Shown here piece by piece: positions 1-5,697 of a DNA stretch of 5,697 bases. The stretch covers positions 42,340 to 48,036 of the forward strand of contig PQAG01000188.1 of assembly GCA_003104895.1 (NCBI GenBank). Reading direction: 5' to 3'. Numbering within the stretch: the first letter of the stretch is position 1; the number at the start of each line of letters is the position of its first letter. The notes below the pieces were generated by a model. It did not search any database, was not told where the DNA came from, and saw only the letters and a program-made list of their open reading frames with translations. A program made the translations under genes and the position numbers. Source of the stretch: Nitrosomonadales bacterium. GTDB taxonomy: Bacteria > Pseudomonadota > Gammaproteobacteria > Burkholderiales > Sulfuricellaceae.

Positions 1-798
1 GCCTGGCAGATTTCCCAGGTGGCACGCCACGCACAGCGCCCCTACACGCTGGACTATCTGCAGAATATTTTCACCGGCTTCGAAGAGCTGCACGGCGACC
101 GCGCCTACGCCGACGACCCCGCCATTGTCGGCGGGCTGGCGCGCTTCGAAGGCCAGCCGGTCATGGTGATCGGCCACCAGAAGGGCCGCGACACCAAGGA
201 CAAGATTTACCGCAATTTCGGCATGCCGCGCCCCGAAGGCTACCGCAAGGCATTGCGCCTGATGCGCATGGCGGAAAAATTCGGCATTCCGGTGATGACC
301 TTCATCGACACCCCCGGCGCCTACCCCGGCATTGGCGCCGAGGAACGCGGCCAGTCCGAGGCCATCGCGCGCAACCTCTACGTCATGTCCGAACTGCGCA
401 CCCCGATCATCTGCACCATCATCGGCGAAGGCGGCTCCGGTGGCGCCCTGGCGATCGGCGTGGGCGATGTGACCCTGATGCTGCAATATTCAAGCTACTC
501 CGTCATTTCCCCCGAAGGCTGTGCATCGATCCTGTGGAAGAGCGCGGACAAGGCCCCGCTGGCGGCAGAGACGCTGGGCATCACCGCCAACCGCCTCAAG
601 ACGCTGGGACTGATCGACAAGATCGTCAACGAACCCATCGGCGGCGCCCACCGCGACCCGGACGCGATGATGCAGACCCTCAGGAAAGCGCTGCAGGAAA
701 GCATGAACCAGATTCAGAAAAACCCGTCCCTGGACGAACTGCTGAAGGCCCGTTACCAGCGGCTGATGAGCTATGGCAAGTTCAAAGAAACTGCCTGA
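1..798 (+). CDS. accA: Acetyl-CoA carboxylase carboxyltransferase subunit alpha (5' truncated by window edge)
   Basis: AccA pairs with AccD to form the carboxyltransferase that moves the carboxyl group from carboxybiotin on AccB to acetyl-CoA, giving malonyl-CoA for fatty acid synthesis in the cytoplasm. The frame is open from base 1 (first residues AWQISQ) and ends at TGA 796-798, leaving 265 residues. By recalled comparison with E. coli AccA (319 aa) about 59 N-terminal residues lie outside the window. A GTG at 19 is an internal valine, not a start, because recognisable family sequence lies before it. Crotonase-fold motifs, numbered from the window edge: GHQKGR (58-63), IDTPGAYPG (102-110), GEGGSGGALA (142-151), SPEGCASILWKSADKAPLA (170-188) and the C-terminal RYQRLMSYG (251-259). 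The glycine-rich segments are the expected oxyanion-hole and acyl-CoA-binding elements of the family. The last 26 bases overlap tilS. Nothing looks damaged. Identification is very secure. Confidence 0.98.
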   Translation, partial: AWQISQVARHAQRPYTLDYLQNIFTGFEELHGDRAYADDPAIVGGLARFEGQPVMVIGHQKGRDTKDKIYRNFGMPRPEGYRKALRLMRMAEKFGIPVMTFIDTPGAYPGIGAEERGQSEAIARNLYVMSELRTPIICTIIGEGGSGGALAIGVGDVTLMLQYSSYSVISPEGCASILWKSADKAPLAAETLGITANRLKTLGLIDKIVNEPIGGAHRDPDAMMQTLRKALQESMNQIQKNPSLDELLKARYQRLMSYGKFKETA

Positions 799-2113
799 TG
801 ATCTCGTCACTCAAGCCGCACAACTATTAAGCCAGCGGGTTCACCCCGGCCAACACCTCGCACTGGGCCTTTCCGGCGGACTGGATTCAGTCGTCCTGCT
901 TGACCTGCTGGCACGGCTGCGGCAAACCCTGCAGTTCCACCTTTCCGCCATCCACGTCAATCACCAGCTCAGCCCCCATGCGGGGGAATGGGCCACCTTC
1001 TGCTCCACGCTTTGCCAGTCTAACGCGGTTCCGCTGGAGATCGCCGTGGTGCAGGTTCCCTTCCGGCCCGGGGACAGCCTGGAAGAATCCGCCCGCACTG
1101 CGCGCCACGAAGCATTGGCATGCTCTGCTGCCGATTTCATTGTGCTGGCCCACCACCTCGACGACCAGGCCGAAACCCTGATGCTGCAACTCCTGCGCGG
1201 CTGCGGCGTGGAGGGCGCCAGCGCCATGGCAAAACAGGATGGCAGGCTGCTGCGCCCGCTTCTGAAAATTTCCCGCACCCGGCTTGAACAATATGCCCGG
1301 CAACGAAATCTGGACTGGGTGGAAGACGAGAGCAATCTGGATACCCGTTTTGACCGCAACTTCCTGCGTCACCGCGTGCTGCCCGTGCTGGCGGAACGCT
1401 TTCCCGCCTATCGCGAAACACTTGCGCGCGCCAGCCGCAATTTCGCCGAAAGCGCCCTGTTGCTGGAAGAACTGGCCCGCCACGACGCAGCCAGTGCGGT
1501 ACAGGAAAGAAAGTTGTCCGTTCAGGCGCTCACGCACCTTTCCGTGCCGCGCGCAAAAAACCTGCTGCGCCATTTTCTGAAACTGCACGGCGTCGCCGCG
1601 CCCAGTGCGACGCGCCTGGAAGACATGCTGCATCAATTGCTGGGCGCAAAACCGGACGCCCAGATCAAAATCCCGCTCGAATCATTCGAATTGCGCCGCT
1701 TCCTCGGCCGGGCCTGGGTGATTCCAGCGCCATGCCGGCCCGGCCCCGGCCTCTGTTACATCTGGCAAGGCGAAAATGAGCTCAGGCTGAATGAACTGGG
1801 CGGCACATTGATATTCTGGCCTGTTCATGGCCAGGGCATCAGCCGCGCACGGCTGGAGCAGGAACCGGTCACCCTGCGTCTGCGGCAGGGCGGCGAGCGC
1901 CTGCAACCCGATTGCAAGCGCCCGCGACGGAGCCTGAAGAATCTCTTCCAGGAAGCGGGAATCCCGCCGTGGATGCGCCAGACCTTGCCTCTGCTTTACA
2001 GCGGAGGAAACCTGGCTGCCGGGCTGGGAATAGGGATAGACTGCGCCTTTCAGGCACGCCCTGACGAGCCGGGCATCATGCTTGAATGGAAGCCGGCTGA
2101 CAGGCTTGATTAG
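773..2113 (+). CDS. tilS: tRNA(Ile)-lysidine synthetase TilS
   Basis: TilS uses ATP and lysine to convert cytidine-34 of the CAU-anticodon isoleucine tRNA to lysidine, so that it reads AUA and accepts isoleucine. It is normally essential and cytoplasmic. The 446 residues compare with 432 in E. coli. The N-terminal PP-loop ATPase domain carries SGGLDS (34-39), HVNHQLSPHAGEW (61-73), ESARTARHEAL (105-115), HHLDDQAETLMLQLLRG (127-143), RPLLKISR (161-168) and RNFLRHRVLPVL (195-206). A middle substrate-binding region follows, then the TilS C-terminal domain from about 365 to 441, with LRLRQGGERL and LKNLFQEAGIPPWMR. ATG 773 is the first possible start after an in-frame TGA at 767-769, and no other ATG or GTG precedes the PP-loop. 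It has only a weak GAG (768-770) as ribosome binding site. With the 26-base overlap with accA, this suggests coupling to accA translation (inference). All key motifs are intact. Confidence 0.97.
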   Translation: MASSKKLPDDLVTQAAQLLSQRVHPGQHLALGLSGGLDSVVLLDLLARLRQTLQFHLSAIHVNHQLSPHAGEWATFCSTLCQSNAVPLEIAVVQVPFRPGDSLEESARTARHEALACSAADFIVLAHHLDDQAETLMLQLLRGCGVEGASAMAKQDGRLLRPLLKISRTRLEQYARQRNLDWVEDESNLDTRFDRNFLRHRVLPVLAERFPAYRETLARASRNFAESALLLEELARHDAASAVQERKLSVQALTHLSVPRAKNLLRHFLKLHGVAAPSATRLEDMLHQLLGAKPDAQIKIPLESFELRRFLGRAWVIPAPCRPGPGLCYIWQGENELRLNELGGTLIFWPVHGQGISRARLEQEPVTLRLRQGGERLQPDCKRPRRSLKNLFQEAGIPPWMRQTLPLLYSGGNLAAGLGIGIDCAFQARPDEPGIMLEWKPADRLD

Positions 2114-2134
2114 AGCAAGTCATCCCGATAACAT
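2106..2134 (+). promoter_or_regulatory. Candidate sigma-70 promoter for dctPQM
   Basis: A -35-like TTGATT (2106-2111, four of six matches to TTGACA) is followed by a 17-base spacer and a -10-like TAACAT (2129-2134, four of six to TATAAT). The optimal spacing and the position about 40 bases before dctP make it plausible. It straddles the tilS stop codon. No sigma-54 element (GG/GC pair with TGGCAC and TTGC halves) was seen in this gap, although dct genes in several proteobacteria use one. Matches of this quality occur by chance, so confidence is modest. Confidence 0.4.
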
Positions 2135-2162
2135 CAAACGGAAACGGCCTCACCACATGATC

Positions 2163-2168
2163 AGGAGA
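2163..2168 (+). promoter_or_regulatory. Ribosome binding site of dctP
   Basis: AGGAGA lies five bases before ATG 2174. It is a strong match to the anti-Shine-Dalgarno sequence and fixes the dctP start. A strong site fits the need for excess binding protein over membrane subunits. Confidence 0.85.
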
Positions 2169-2173
2169 ACAAA

Positions 2174-3190
2174 ATGAAACTAGGCGCAACGCTGTTGATG
2201 GTCCTGGCCCTGAGTGCAAGCAGCCTGGCTCTGGCCGCGGATGAAATCGTGATCAAGTTCAGCCATGTGGTGGCTCCGGACACACCCAAGGGACGCGCGG
2301 CGGAAAAATTCAAGCAGCTGGCCGAAGAACGCACCAAAGGCAGGGTCAAGGTCGAGGTCTACCCCAACAGCCAGCTCTACAAGGACCGCGAGGAAATGGA
2401 AGCGCTCCAGCTCGGCGCGGTGCAGATGCTGGCCCCTTCCCTGTCAAAATTCCGTCCCATGGGCGCAGCCGAATTCGAACTCTTTGACCTGCCCTACATT
2501 TTCCCCAACTATGAAACCGTGCACCGGGTAATGGACGGAGAAGCCGGCAAGCGCATGTTCGCCAAACTGGAAACCAAAGGCCTCCACGGCCTGGCCTTCT
2601 GGGATAACGGCTTCAAGCAGATGAGCGCCAACAAGCCGCTGCGCACCATCGCCGATTTCAAGGGGCTGAAAATGCGCATTCAGTCCTCCAAGGTACTAGA
2701 CGCGCAGATGAAGGCCCTGGGCGCAAACCCGCAGGTCATGGCCTTCTCCGAAGTTTATACGGCGCTGCAGCAGGGCGTGGTGGATGGCACGGAGAACCCC
2801 CCCGACAACCTTTACACCCAGAAAATGCACGAAGTCCAGAAGCATCTGACCGTGTCTGATCACGGCTTCCTGGGTTATGCCGTGATCGTCAACAAGAAAT
2901 TCTGGGAAGGCCTCCCTGCGGACATTCGCACCACGCTTGAACAGGCCATGAAGGAAGCCACCGCTTTCGAACGCGGCATTGCCAAGGCCGAAAACGACGA
3001 AGCACTGAACAAGGTTCGTGCCGCAAAAACCACCGAAATCTACGTTCTCCCCAACGAGGAACGCGCCAAATGGCATGCCACGTTATTGCCGGTGCACAAG
3101 GAATTCGAGGGCTCCATCGGCAAGGACCTGATCCAGATGTCCTACGCGATTGCGGCCCAGGTACAGAAAGAAAAAGCCGCCGCAAAATAG
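2174..3190 (+). CDS. dctP: TRAP transporter substrate-binding protein, DctP family
   Basis: This is the periplasmic solute receptor of a tripartite ATP-independent transporter. It captures substrate and delivers it to the DctQM membrane complex. The protein has 338 residues. Residues 1-21 or 1-22 are a signal peptide (KL start, hydrophobic core, cleavage near ALA/ADE). The mature protein begins DEIVIKFSHVVAPDTPKG, a hallmark of the DctP subfamily. Other marks are MEALQLGAVQMLAPSLSKF (75-93), GLKMRIQSSKVLDAQ (164-178) with Arg169 as the conserved arginine expected to bind the substrate carboxylate, FSEVYTALQQGVVDGTENP (191-209) and QKMHEVQKHLTVSDHG (216-231). These resemble my recollection of Rhodobacter capsulatus DctP, which binds succinate, malate and fumarate, so a C4-dicarboxylate is the best guess. 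TRAP ligands cannot be proven from sequence. It is the first gene of an operon with dctQ and dctM. No DctB/DctS-type sensor or response regulator gene is in the window. Confidence 0.93.
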   Translation: MKLGATLLMVLALSASSLALAADEIVIKFSHVVAPDTPKGRAAEKFKQLAEERTKGRVKVEVYPNSQLYKDREEMEALQLGAVQMLAPSLSKFRPMGAAEFELFDLPYIFPNYETVHRVMDGEAGKRMFAKLETKGLHGLAFWDNGFKQMSANKPLRTIADFKGLKMRIQSSKVLDAQMKALGANPQVMAFSEVYTALQQGVVDGTENPPDNLYTQKMHEVQKHLTVSDHGFLGYAVIVNKKFWEGLPADIRTTLEQAMKEATAFERGIAKAENDEALNKVRAAKTTEIYVLPNEERAKWHATLLPVHKEFEGSIGKDLIQMSYAIAAQVQKEKAAAK

Positions 3191-3211
3191 GCGATGCTTC
3201 CAGCCGGGGGC

Positions 3212-3216
3212 GGAGG
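3212..3216 (+). promoter_or_regulatory. Ribosome binding site deciding the dctQ start
   Basis: GGAGG lies ten bases before ATG 3227. The alternative in-frame ATG at 3194 has no purine-rich site at useful spacing. The site therefore favours the start at 3227. Its bases also form the right arm of a possible small hairpin (3196-3217). Confidence 0.7.
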
Positions 3217-3226
3217 CTCTCCAACC

Positions 3227-3748
3227 ATGCTCAACCGCTTCCTCAACCGCCTTGAAGAATGGCTCATCAGCTCCTTCATGGCTGCCGCCACCCTGGTGGC
3301 TTTTACTGCTGTAGTACTGAGATACACCACCGGCGGCGGAATCAGCTGGGCGCAGGAACTCACGATCTACCTCTTCATCTGGATGGCGAAATTCGGCGCC
3401 GCCTACGGCGTGCGCACCGGCATCCATATCGGCGTGGACTTCGTGGTGAATGCTGCGCGGCCTTCGATCAAGCGCCTGCTGGTCATTGCCGCCATGCTGC
3501 TGGGCGTGACTTTCACCGCTGTGATTGCCTTTTTCGGTGCGCGCTGGGTGATTTTCATCTATGGAACGGGACAGGTATCCCCCGACCTGGAATGGCCGAT
3601 GTGGATCATTTACCTGGCCATCCCCCTCGGTTCCGGCCTGATGTGCTACCGCTTCATCCAGGCGCTGGCGCTTTTCCTGAAAACCGGCCAGCTTCATAGC
3701 CACGGCGCGGCGGATGCAGTCCACGAAGAGCAGGAAGCGCTGCCATGA
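3227..3748 (+). CDS. dctQ: TRAP transporter small membrane subunit, DctQ family
   Basis: This inner-membrane protein partners with DctM and helps couple the binding protein to the translocation channel. From ATG 3227 it has 173 residues. Four hydrophobic segments, as expected for DctQ, lie near 12-31, 45-61, 83-104 and 124-150. Between the first and third sits the family signature, including SWAQELTIYLFIWMAKFGAA (40-59) and YGVRTGIHIGVD (60-71). The C-terminal tail (151-173) is polar and probably cytoplasmic. I chose 3227 because GGAGG precedes it and because the protein then begins MLNRFLNRLEEWL, typical of the family. Starting at 3194 would add eleven residues rich in glycine and proline with no ribosome binding site. 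The gap after dctP is 36 bases. The end overlaps dctM by four bases (ATGA, 3745-3748), which indicates translational coupling. Confidence 0.92.
   Translation: MLNRFLNRLEEWLISSFMAAATLVAFTAVVLRYTTGGGISWAQELTIYLFIWMAKFGAAYGVRTGIHIGVDFVVNAARPSIKRLLVIAAMLLGVTFTAVIAFFGARWVIFIYGTGQVSPDLEWPMWIIYLAIPLGSGLMCYRFIQALALFLKTGQLHSHGAADAVHEEQEALP
3732..3737 (+). promoter_or_regulatory. Ribosome binding site of dctM inside dctQ
   Basis: AGGAAG lies seven bases before ATG 3745, within the last codons of dctQ. It supports the ATGA-overlap start of dctM. Confidence 0.7.
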
Positions 3749-5034
3749 CCTTCCTGCTGATCATCTCGATCCTGCTGCTGCTGCTCATCACCAGCACGCC
3801 GATTTCCATCGCGCTTGGCATGACCGTGCTGGTGTTCCTGCTGGGCTTTTCCTCCTTCTCTTTCGACACCGTCAACATCATTTCCCAGCGCCTGTTCACC
3901 GGCCTGGAAAGCTTTGCCATCATGGCGGTGCCATTCTTTGTCCTGTCCGGCCAGTTCCTGATCGACGGCAAAATCGCCTCGCGCATCATCCGTTTCGCCA
4001 GCAACCTGGTGGGCTGGATGCCGGGCGGCATGGCGATGGCCTCGGTGCTGGCGTGCGCATTCTTTGCCACCATTTCCGGCTCCAGCCCGGCCACGGTGAT
4101 GGCGATCGGCTCGGTCATGCTGCCCGCCATGGTGAAGGCCGGCTACCCGAAACGCTTCGGGGTGGGCGTGATTACCACAGCCGGTTCATTGGGCATCCTG
4201 ATCCCGCCCTCCATCGTGATGATCATCTATGCCGTCGCCACCTCCGAGAGCGCCGGGAAGCTTTTCATCGCCGGCATCGTGCCGGGATTTCTGCTGGCAA
4301 CCATACTCATGGGGCTGGTATTCATCCAGGCCAAACGGCTTAGCTTCCCGACCCAGCCCAAACCGACATCAAAGGAGTTCTGGGATTCGTTCAAGGATGC
4401 ATGGGGCGGATTGTTTCTCGTGGCGATCATCATCGGCGGCATCTACGGCGGCATCTTCACCCCCACCGAAGCGGCGGCTGTGGCAGCGGTTTATGCCTTT
4501 CTTGCGGCAAAATTCTATTACCGCGACCTGAAGTGGAAGGAAGTGCCCAGGGTGCTGCTGAATGCCGCCAACACCAGCGCCATGCTGCTCTACATCATCA
4601 CCAACGCCATCCTGTTCTCCTTCCTGCTCACCTCCGAACAGATCCCGCAGGCGATGTCCGCCTGGGTGCTGGCGCAAAACCTGGAACCCTGGATGTTCCT
4701 CCTGGTGGTGAACCTTGCACTGCTCGCCGCGGGGCAATTCATGGAACCCAGCTCCATCGTGCTGATCCTGGCACCGCTGTTCCTGCCCATCGCAAAAGTC
4801 ATGGGCATCGACCCGATCCACCTCGGCATCATCATGGTGGTGAACATGGAAATCGGCATGATCCACCCGCCAGTCGGGCTGAACCTGTTCGTTGCCAGCC
4901 ACCTCGCCAGGATGGGGCTGACCGAGGTTTCGATCGCAACCCTGCCATGGGTGGGCGTCATGCTGCTCTATCTGGGCCTGATTACCTATGTGCCGGAGAT
5001 TTCCTTGTGGCTGCCCAATCTGCTTTACCGTTAA
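3745..5034 (+). CDS. dctM: TRAP transporter large membrane subunit, DctM family
   Basis: DctM is the translocation subunit of the TRAP transporter, an ion-transporter-superfamily protein that in studied systems uses a sodium gradient. The product has 429 residues, close to the usual 425-430, and is hydrophobic throughout. Clear membrane stretches lie near 3-34, 57-74, 94-130, 139-165, 172-195, 221-255, 275-297, 314-330, 336-352, 357-374 and 396-420. Some of these are probably re-entrant hairpins rather than full spans. Family motifs are FATISGSSPATVMAIGS (107-123), TAGSLGILIPPS (145-156), GGIFTPTEAAAVAAVYA (235-251) and EIGMIHPPVGLNLFV (369-383). The first two and the last two sit in equivalent places in the two halves of the protein, where the family forms its substrate and sodium sites. 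It starts inside the dctQ stop codon, so equal production of the two membrane subunits is likely. No frameshift or missing motif was seen. Confidence 0.96.
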   Translation: MTFLLIISILLLLLITSTPISIALGMTVLVFLLGFSSFSFDTVNIISQRLFTGLESFAIMAVPFFVLSGQFLIDGKIASRIIRFASNLVGWMPGGMAMASVLACAFFATISGSSPATVMAIGSVMLPAMVKAGYPKRFGVGVITTAGSLGILIPPSIVMIIYAVATSESAGKLFIAGIVPGFLLATILMGLVFIQAKRLSFPTQPKPTSKEFWDSFKDAWGGLFLVAIIIGGIYGGIFTPTEAAAVAAVYAFLAAKFYYRDLKWKEVPRVLLNAANTSAMLLYIITNAILFSFLLTSEQIPQAMSAWVLAQNLEPWMFLLVVNLALLAAGQFMEPSSIVLILAPLFLPIAKVMGIDPIHLGIIMVVNMEIGMIHPPVGLNLFVASHLARMGLTEVSIATLPWVGVMLLYLGLITYVPEISLWLPNLLYR

Positions 5035-5069
5035 CTGCTGTACCGCTGGCTTCGCAGGCGCACCGCCGG

Positions 5070-5087
5070 CAGTCATAATTCCGTAAC
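5070..5087 (+). promoter_or_regulatory. Pho box (PhoB operator) upstream of pstS
   Basis: CAGTCATAATTCCGTAAC closely follows the Pho box layout of two seven-base half-sites separated by four A/T bases. The first half is CAGTCAT (one mismatch to CTGTCAT), the spacer AATT, and the second half CCGTAAC, which fits the degenerate CTGTMAY form with one mismatch. It ends 62 bases before the pstS start, and pstS is a classic PhoB target, so context and sequence agree. A third, weaker half-site, CCGCCAT (5092-5098), continues the 11-base period. PhoB would bind here during phosphate limitation and recruit sigma-70 polymerase in place of a -35 element. Confidence 0.75.
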
Positions 5088-5095
5088 ATTTCCGC

Positions 5096-5101
5096 CATAA
5101 A
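5096..5101 (+). promoter_or_regulatory. Candidate -10 element of the pstS promoter
   Basis: CATAAA matches TATAAT at four of six positions and begins eight bases after the Pho box, roughly where a PhoB-dependent promoter carries its -10. No good -35 exists, as usual for such promoters. It overlaps the possible third Pho half-site, so only one of the two readings may be right. Confidence 0.35.
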
Positions 5102-5138
5102 CTGCCTGCACTTTCGGATTCTGCAACACTCAACCAAG

Positions 5139-5143
5139 AGGAG
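5139..5143 (+). promoter_or_regulatory. Ribosome binding site of pstS
   Basis: AGGAG, within the purine run AAGAGGAG (5136-5143), lies six bases before ATG 5150. It is a strong site that fixes the start and fits a highly expressed periplasmic protein. Confidence 0.85.
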
Positions 5144-5149
5144 TCATCC

Positions 5150-5697
5150 ATGAAACTGCAATTCGGCCGTACCCTGATCGCTGCTGCGGTGCTCTCCATG
5201 AGCGCTTCTGCCTTTGCCTCCGACATCACCGGCGCCGGCGCAACCTTCCCCTACCCGATCTACGCGAAATGGGCAGAAGCCTACAAAGCCAAGACCGGCA
5301 TCGGCATGAACTACCAGTCCATCGGCTCCGGCGGCGGCATCAAGCAGATCAAGGCCAAGACCGTTGATTTTGGCGCCTCAGACAAGCCCCTGAAACCAGA
5401 AGAGCTGGAAAAGGACGGCCTGACCCAGTTCCCGACCGTGATGGGCGGCGTGGTGCCGGTCATCAACCTGGACGGCATCAAGGAAGGCCAGATCAAACTG
5501 ACCGGCGCAGTGCTGGCAGACATTTTCCTGGGCAAGGTCAAGAAATGGAATGATCCGGCCATCGCCAGCCTGAACAAGGGTGTTGCCCTGCCGGCTTCAG
5601 ACATCACCGTGGTGCACCGTTCTGACGGTTCCGGCACCACCTTCCTGTTTGCCAACTACCTGACCAAGGTCAGCCCGGAGTGGAAAGACAAAGTGGG
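5150..5697 (+). CDS. pstS: Phosphate ABC transporter periplasmic phosphate-binding protein PstS (3' truncated by window edge)
   Basis: PstS binds inorganic phosphate in the periplasm and passes it to the PstCAB ABC transporter, which also signals phosphate status to PhoR-PhoB. The frame is open from ATG 5150 to the window edge, giving 183 residues of a family usually near 340-350. Residues 1-23 form a signal peptide with probable cleavage at AFA/SD. The mature start has TGAGATFPYPIYAKW (27-41), followed by GSGGGIKQI (59-67), DFGASDKPL (73-81) and HRSDGSGTTF (156-165). Using recalled E. coli PstS numbering, the phosphate ligands Thr10, Phe11, Ser38, Asp56, Arg135, Ser139, Gly140 and Thr141 map to 32, 33, 60, 78, 157, 161, 162 and 163 with a constant offset of 22. 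All are conserved and no gap is needed. The upstream Pho box supports induction by phosphate starvation. pstC, pstA and pstB are expected to the right but are not visible. Confidence 0.97.
   Translation, partial: MKLQFGRTLIAAAVLSMSASAFASDITGAGATFPYPIYAKWAEAYKAKTGIGMNYQSIGSGGGIKQIKAKTVDFGASDKPLKPEELEKDGLTQFPTVMGGVVPVINLDGIKEGQIKLTGAVLADIFLGKVKKWNDPAIASLNKGVALPASDITVVHRSDGSGTTFLFANYLTKVSPEWKDKV

Noticed and set aside
19..21. GTG as the start of accA
   Set aside because: The frame is open to the window edge and residues before it (AWQISQ) match the AccA family, so this is an internal valine.
887..1636. A 249-codon open frame on the - strand opposite tilS
   Set aside because: It mirrors the high-GC codon bias of tilS. 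Its product has low-complexity, histidine- and glutamine-rich composition and resembles no family I know.
3083..3724. A 213-codon open frame on the - strand opposite dctQ
   Set aside because: It is the antisense shadow of a membrane protein gene with no recognisable domain and crosses the dctP-dctQ junction.
5059..5065. A further Pho half-site one period upstream of 5070
   Set aside because: CGCACCG matches CTGTCAT at only two of seven positions.
5035..5072. Possible terminator hairpin after dctM
   Set aside because: Two alternative six-base stems with a G-U pair can be drawn (5035-5040 with 5067-5072, or 5045-5050 with 5065-5070), but the loops are long and no T run follows.
4369..5229. 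A 286-codon open frame on the - strand opposite dctM and the pstS start
   Set aside because: It runs antisense through well-supported dctM, the pstS promoter gap and the signal peptide. Its product is rich in His, Asp and Gln, as expected for the complement of a hydrophobic membrane protein gene.
1..5697. A novel defence, mobile or RNA-based system
   Set aside because: All coding space is explained by six well-known genes, the gaps are 115 bases or less, and no repeats, arrays, integrase or transposase fragments or structured RNA were seen on either strand.

Overview
The window looks like chromosomal DNA from a GC-rich Gram-negative proteobacterium, most likely a betaproteobacterium. That placement rests on three things: AccA, TilS, TRAP and PstS proteins of proteobacterial type, an accA-tilS pairing that is common in Betaproteobacteria, and uniformly GC-rich codon use. 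It is inference from gene content, not a database result. All genes lie on the + strand, coding density is high, and no gene appears broken.

Layout. (1) 1-798: the 3' part of accA (carboxyltransferase alpha subunit of acetyl-CoA carboxylase), cut by the left window edge. (2) 773-2113: tilS (tRNA-Ile lysidine synthetase), whose start overlaps the accA end by 26 bases. (3) 2114-2173: a 60-base gap with a plausible sigma-70 promoter and a strong ribosome binding site. (4) 2174-5034: a complete three-gene TRAP transporter operon, dctP-dctQ-dctM, encoding a periplasmic binding protein, a small membrane subunit and a large membrane subunit. The binding protein is of the C4-dicarboxylate type. (5) 5035-5149: a 115-base gap with a good Pho box and a strong ribosome binding site. 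(6) 5150 to the right edge: the 5' part of pstS, the periplasmic phosphate-binding protein of the high-affinity Pst ABC transporter.

How the genes relate. accA and tilS are housekeeping genes, probably translationally coupled. dctPQM forms one transcription unit for sodium-coupled uptake of C4-dicarboxylates (succinate, malate, fumarate) or a close relative. dctQ and dctM overlap by ATGA. pstS is probably switched on by PhoB under phosphate starvation and is likely the first gene of a pst operon that continues outside the window.

No previously undescribed system is visible. The points most worth a second look are regulatory: the Pho box with a possible third 11-base-spaced half-site, the choice of dctQ start with a possible hairpin over its ribosome binding site, the accA/tilS overlap, and the lack of an obvious terminator between dctM and pstS. 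No RNA genes, insertion sequences, CRISPR arrays or mobile-element signs were seen, and no gene-free stretch exceeds 115 bases.
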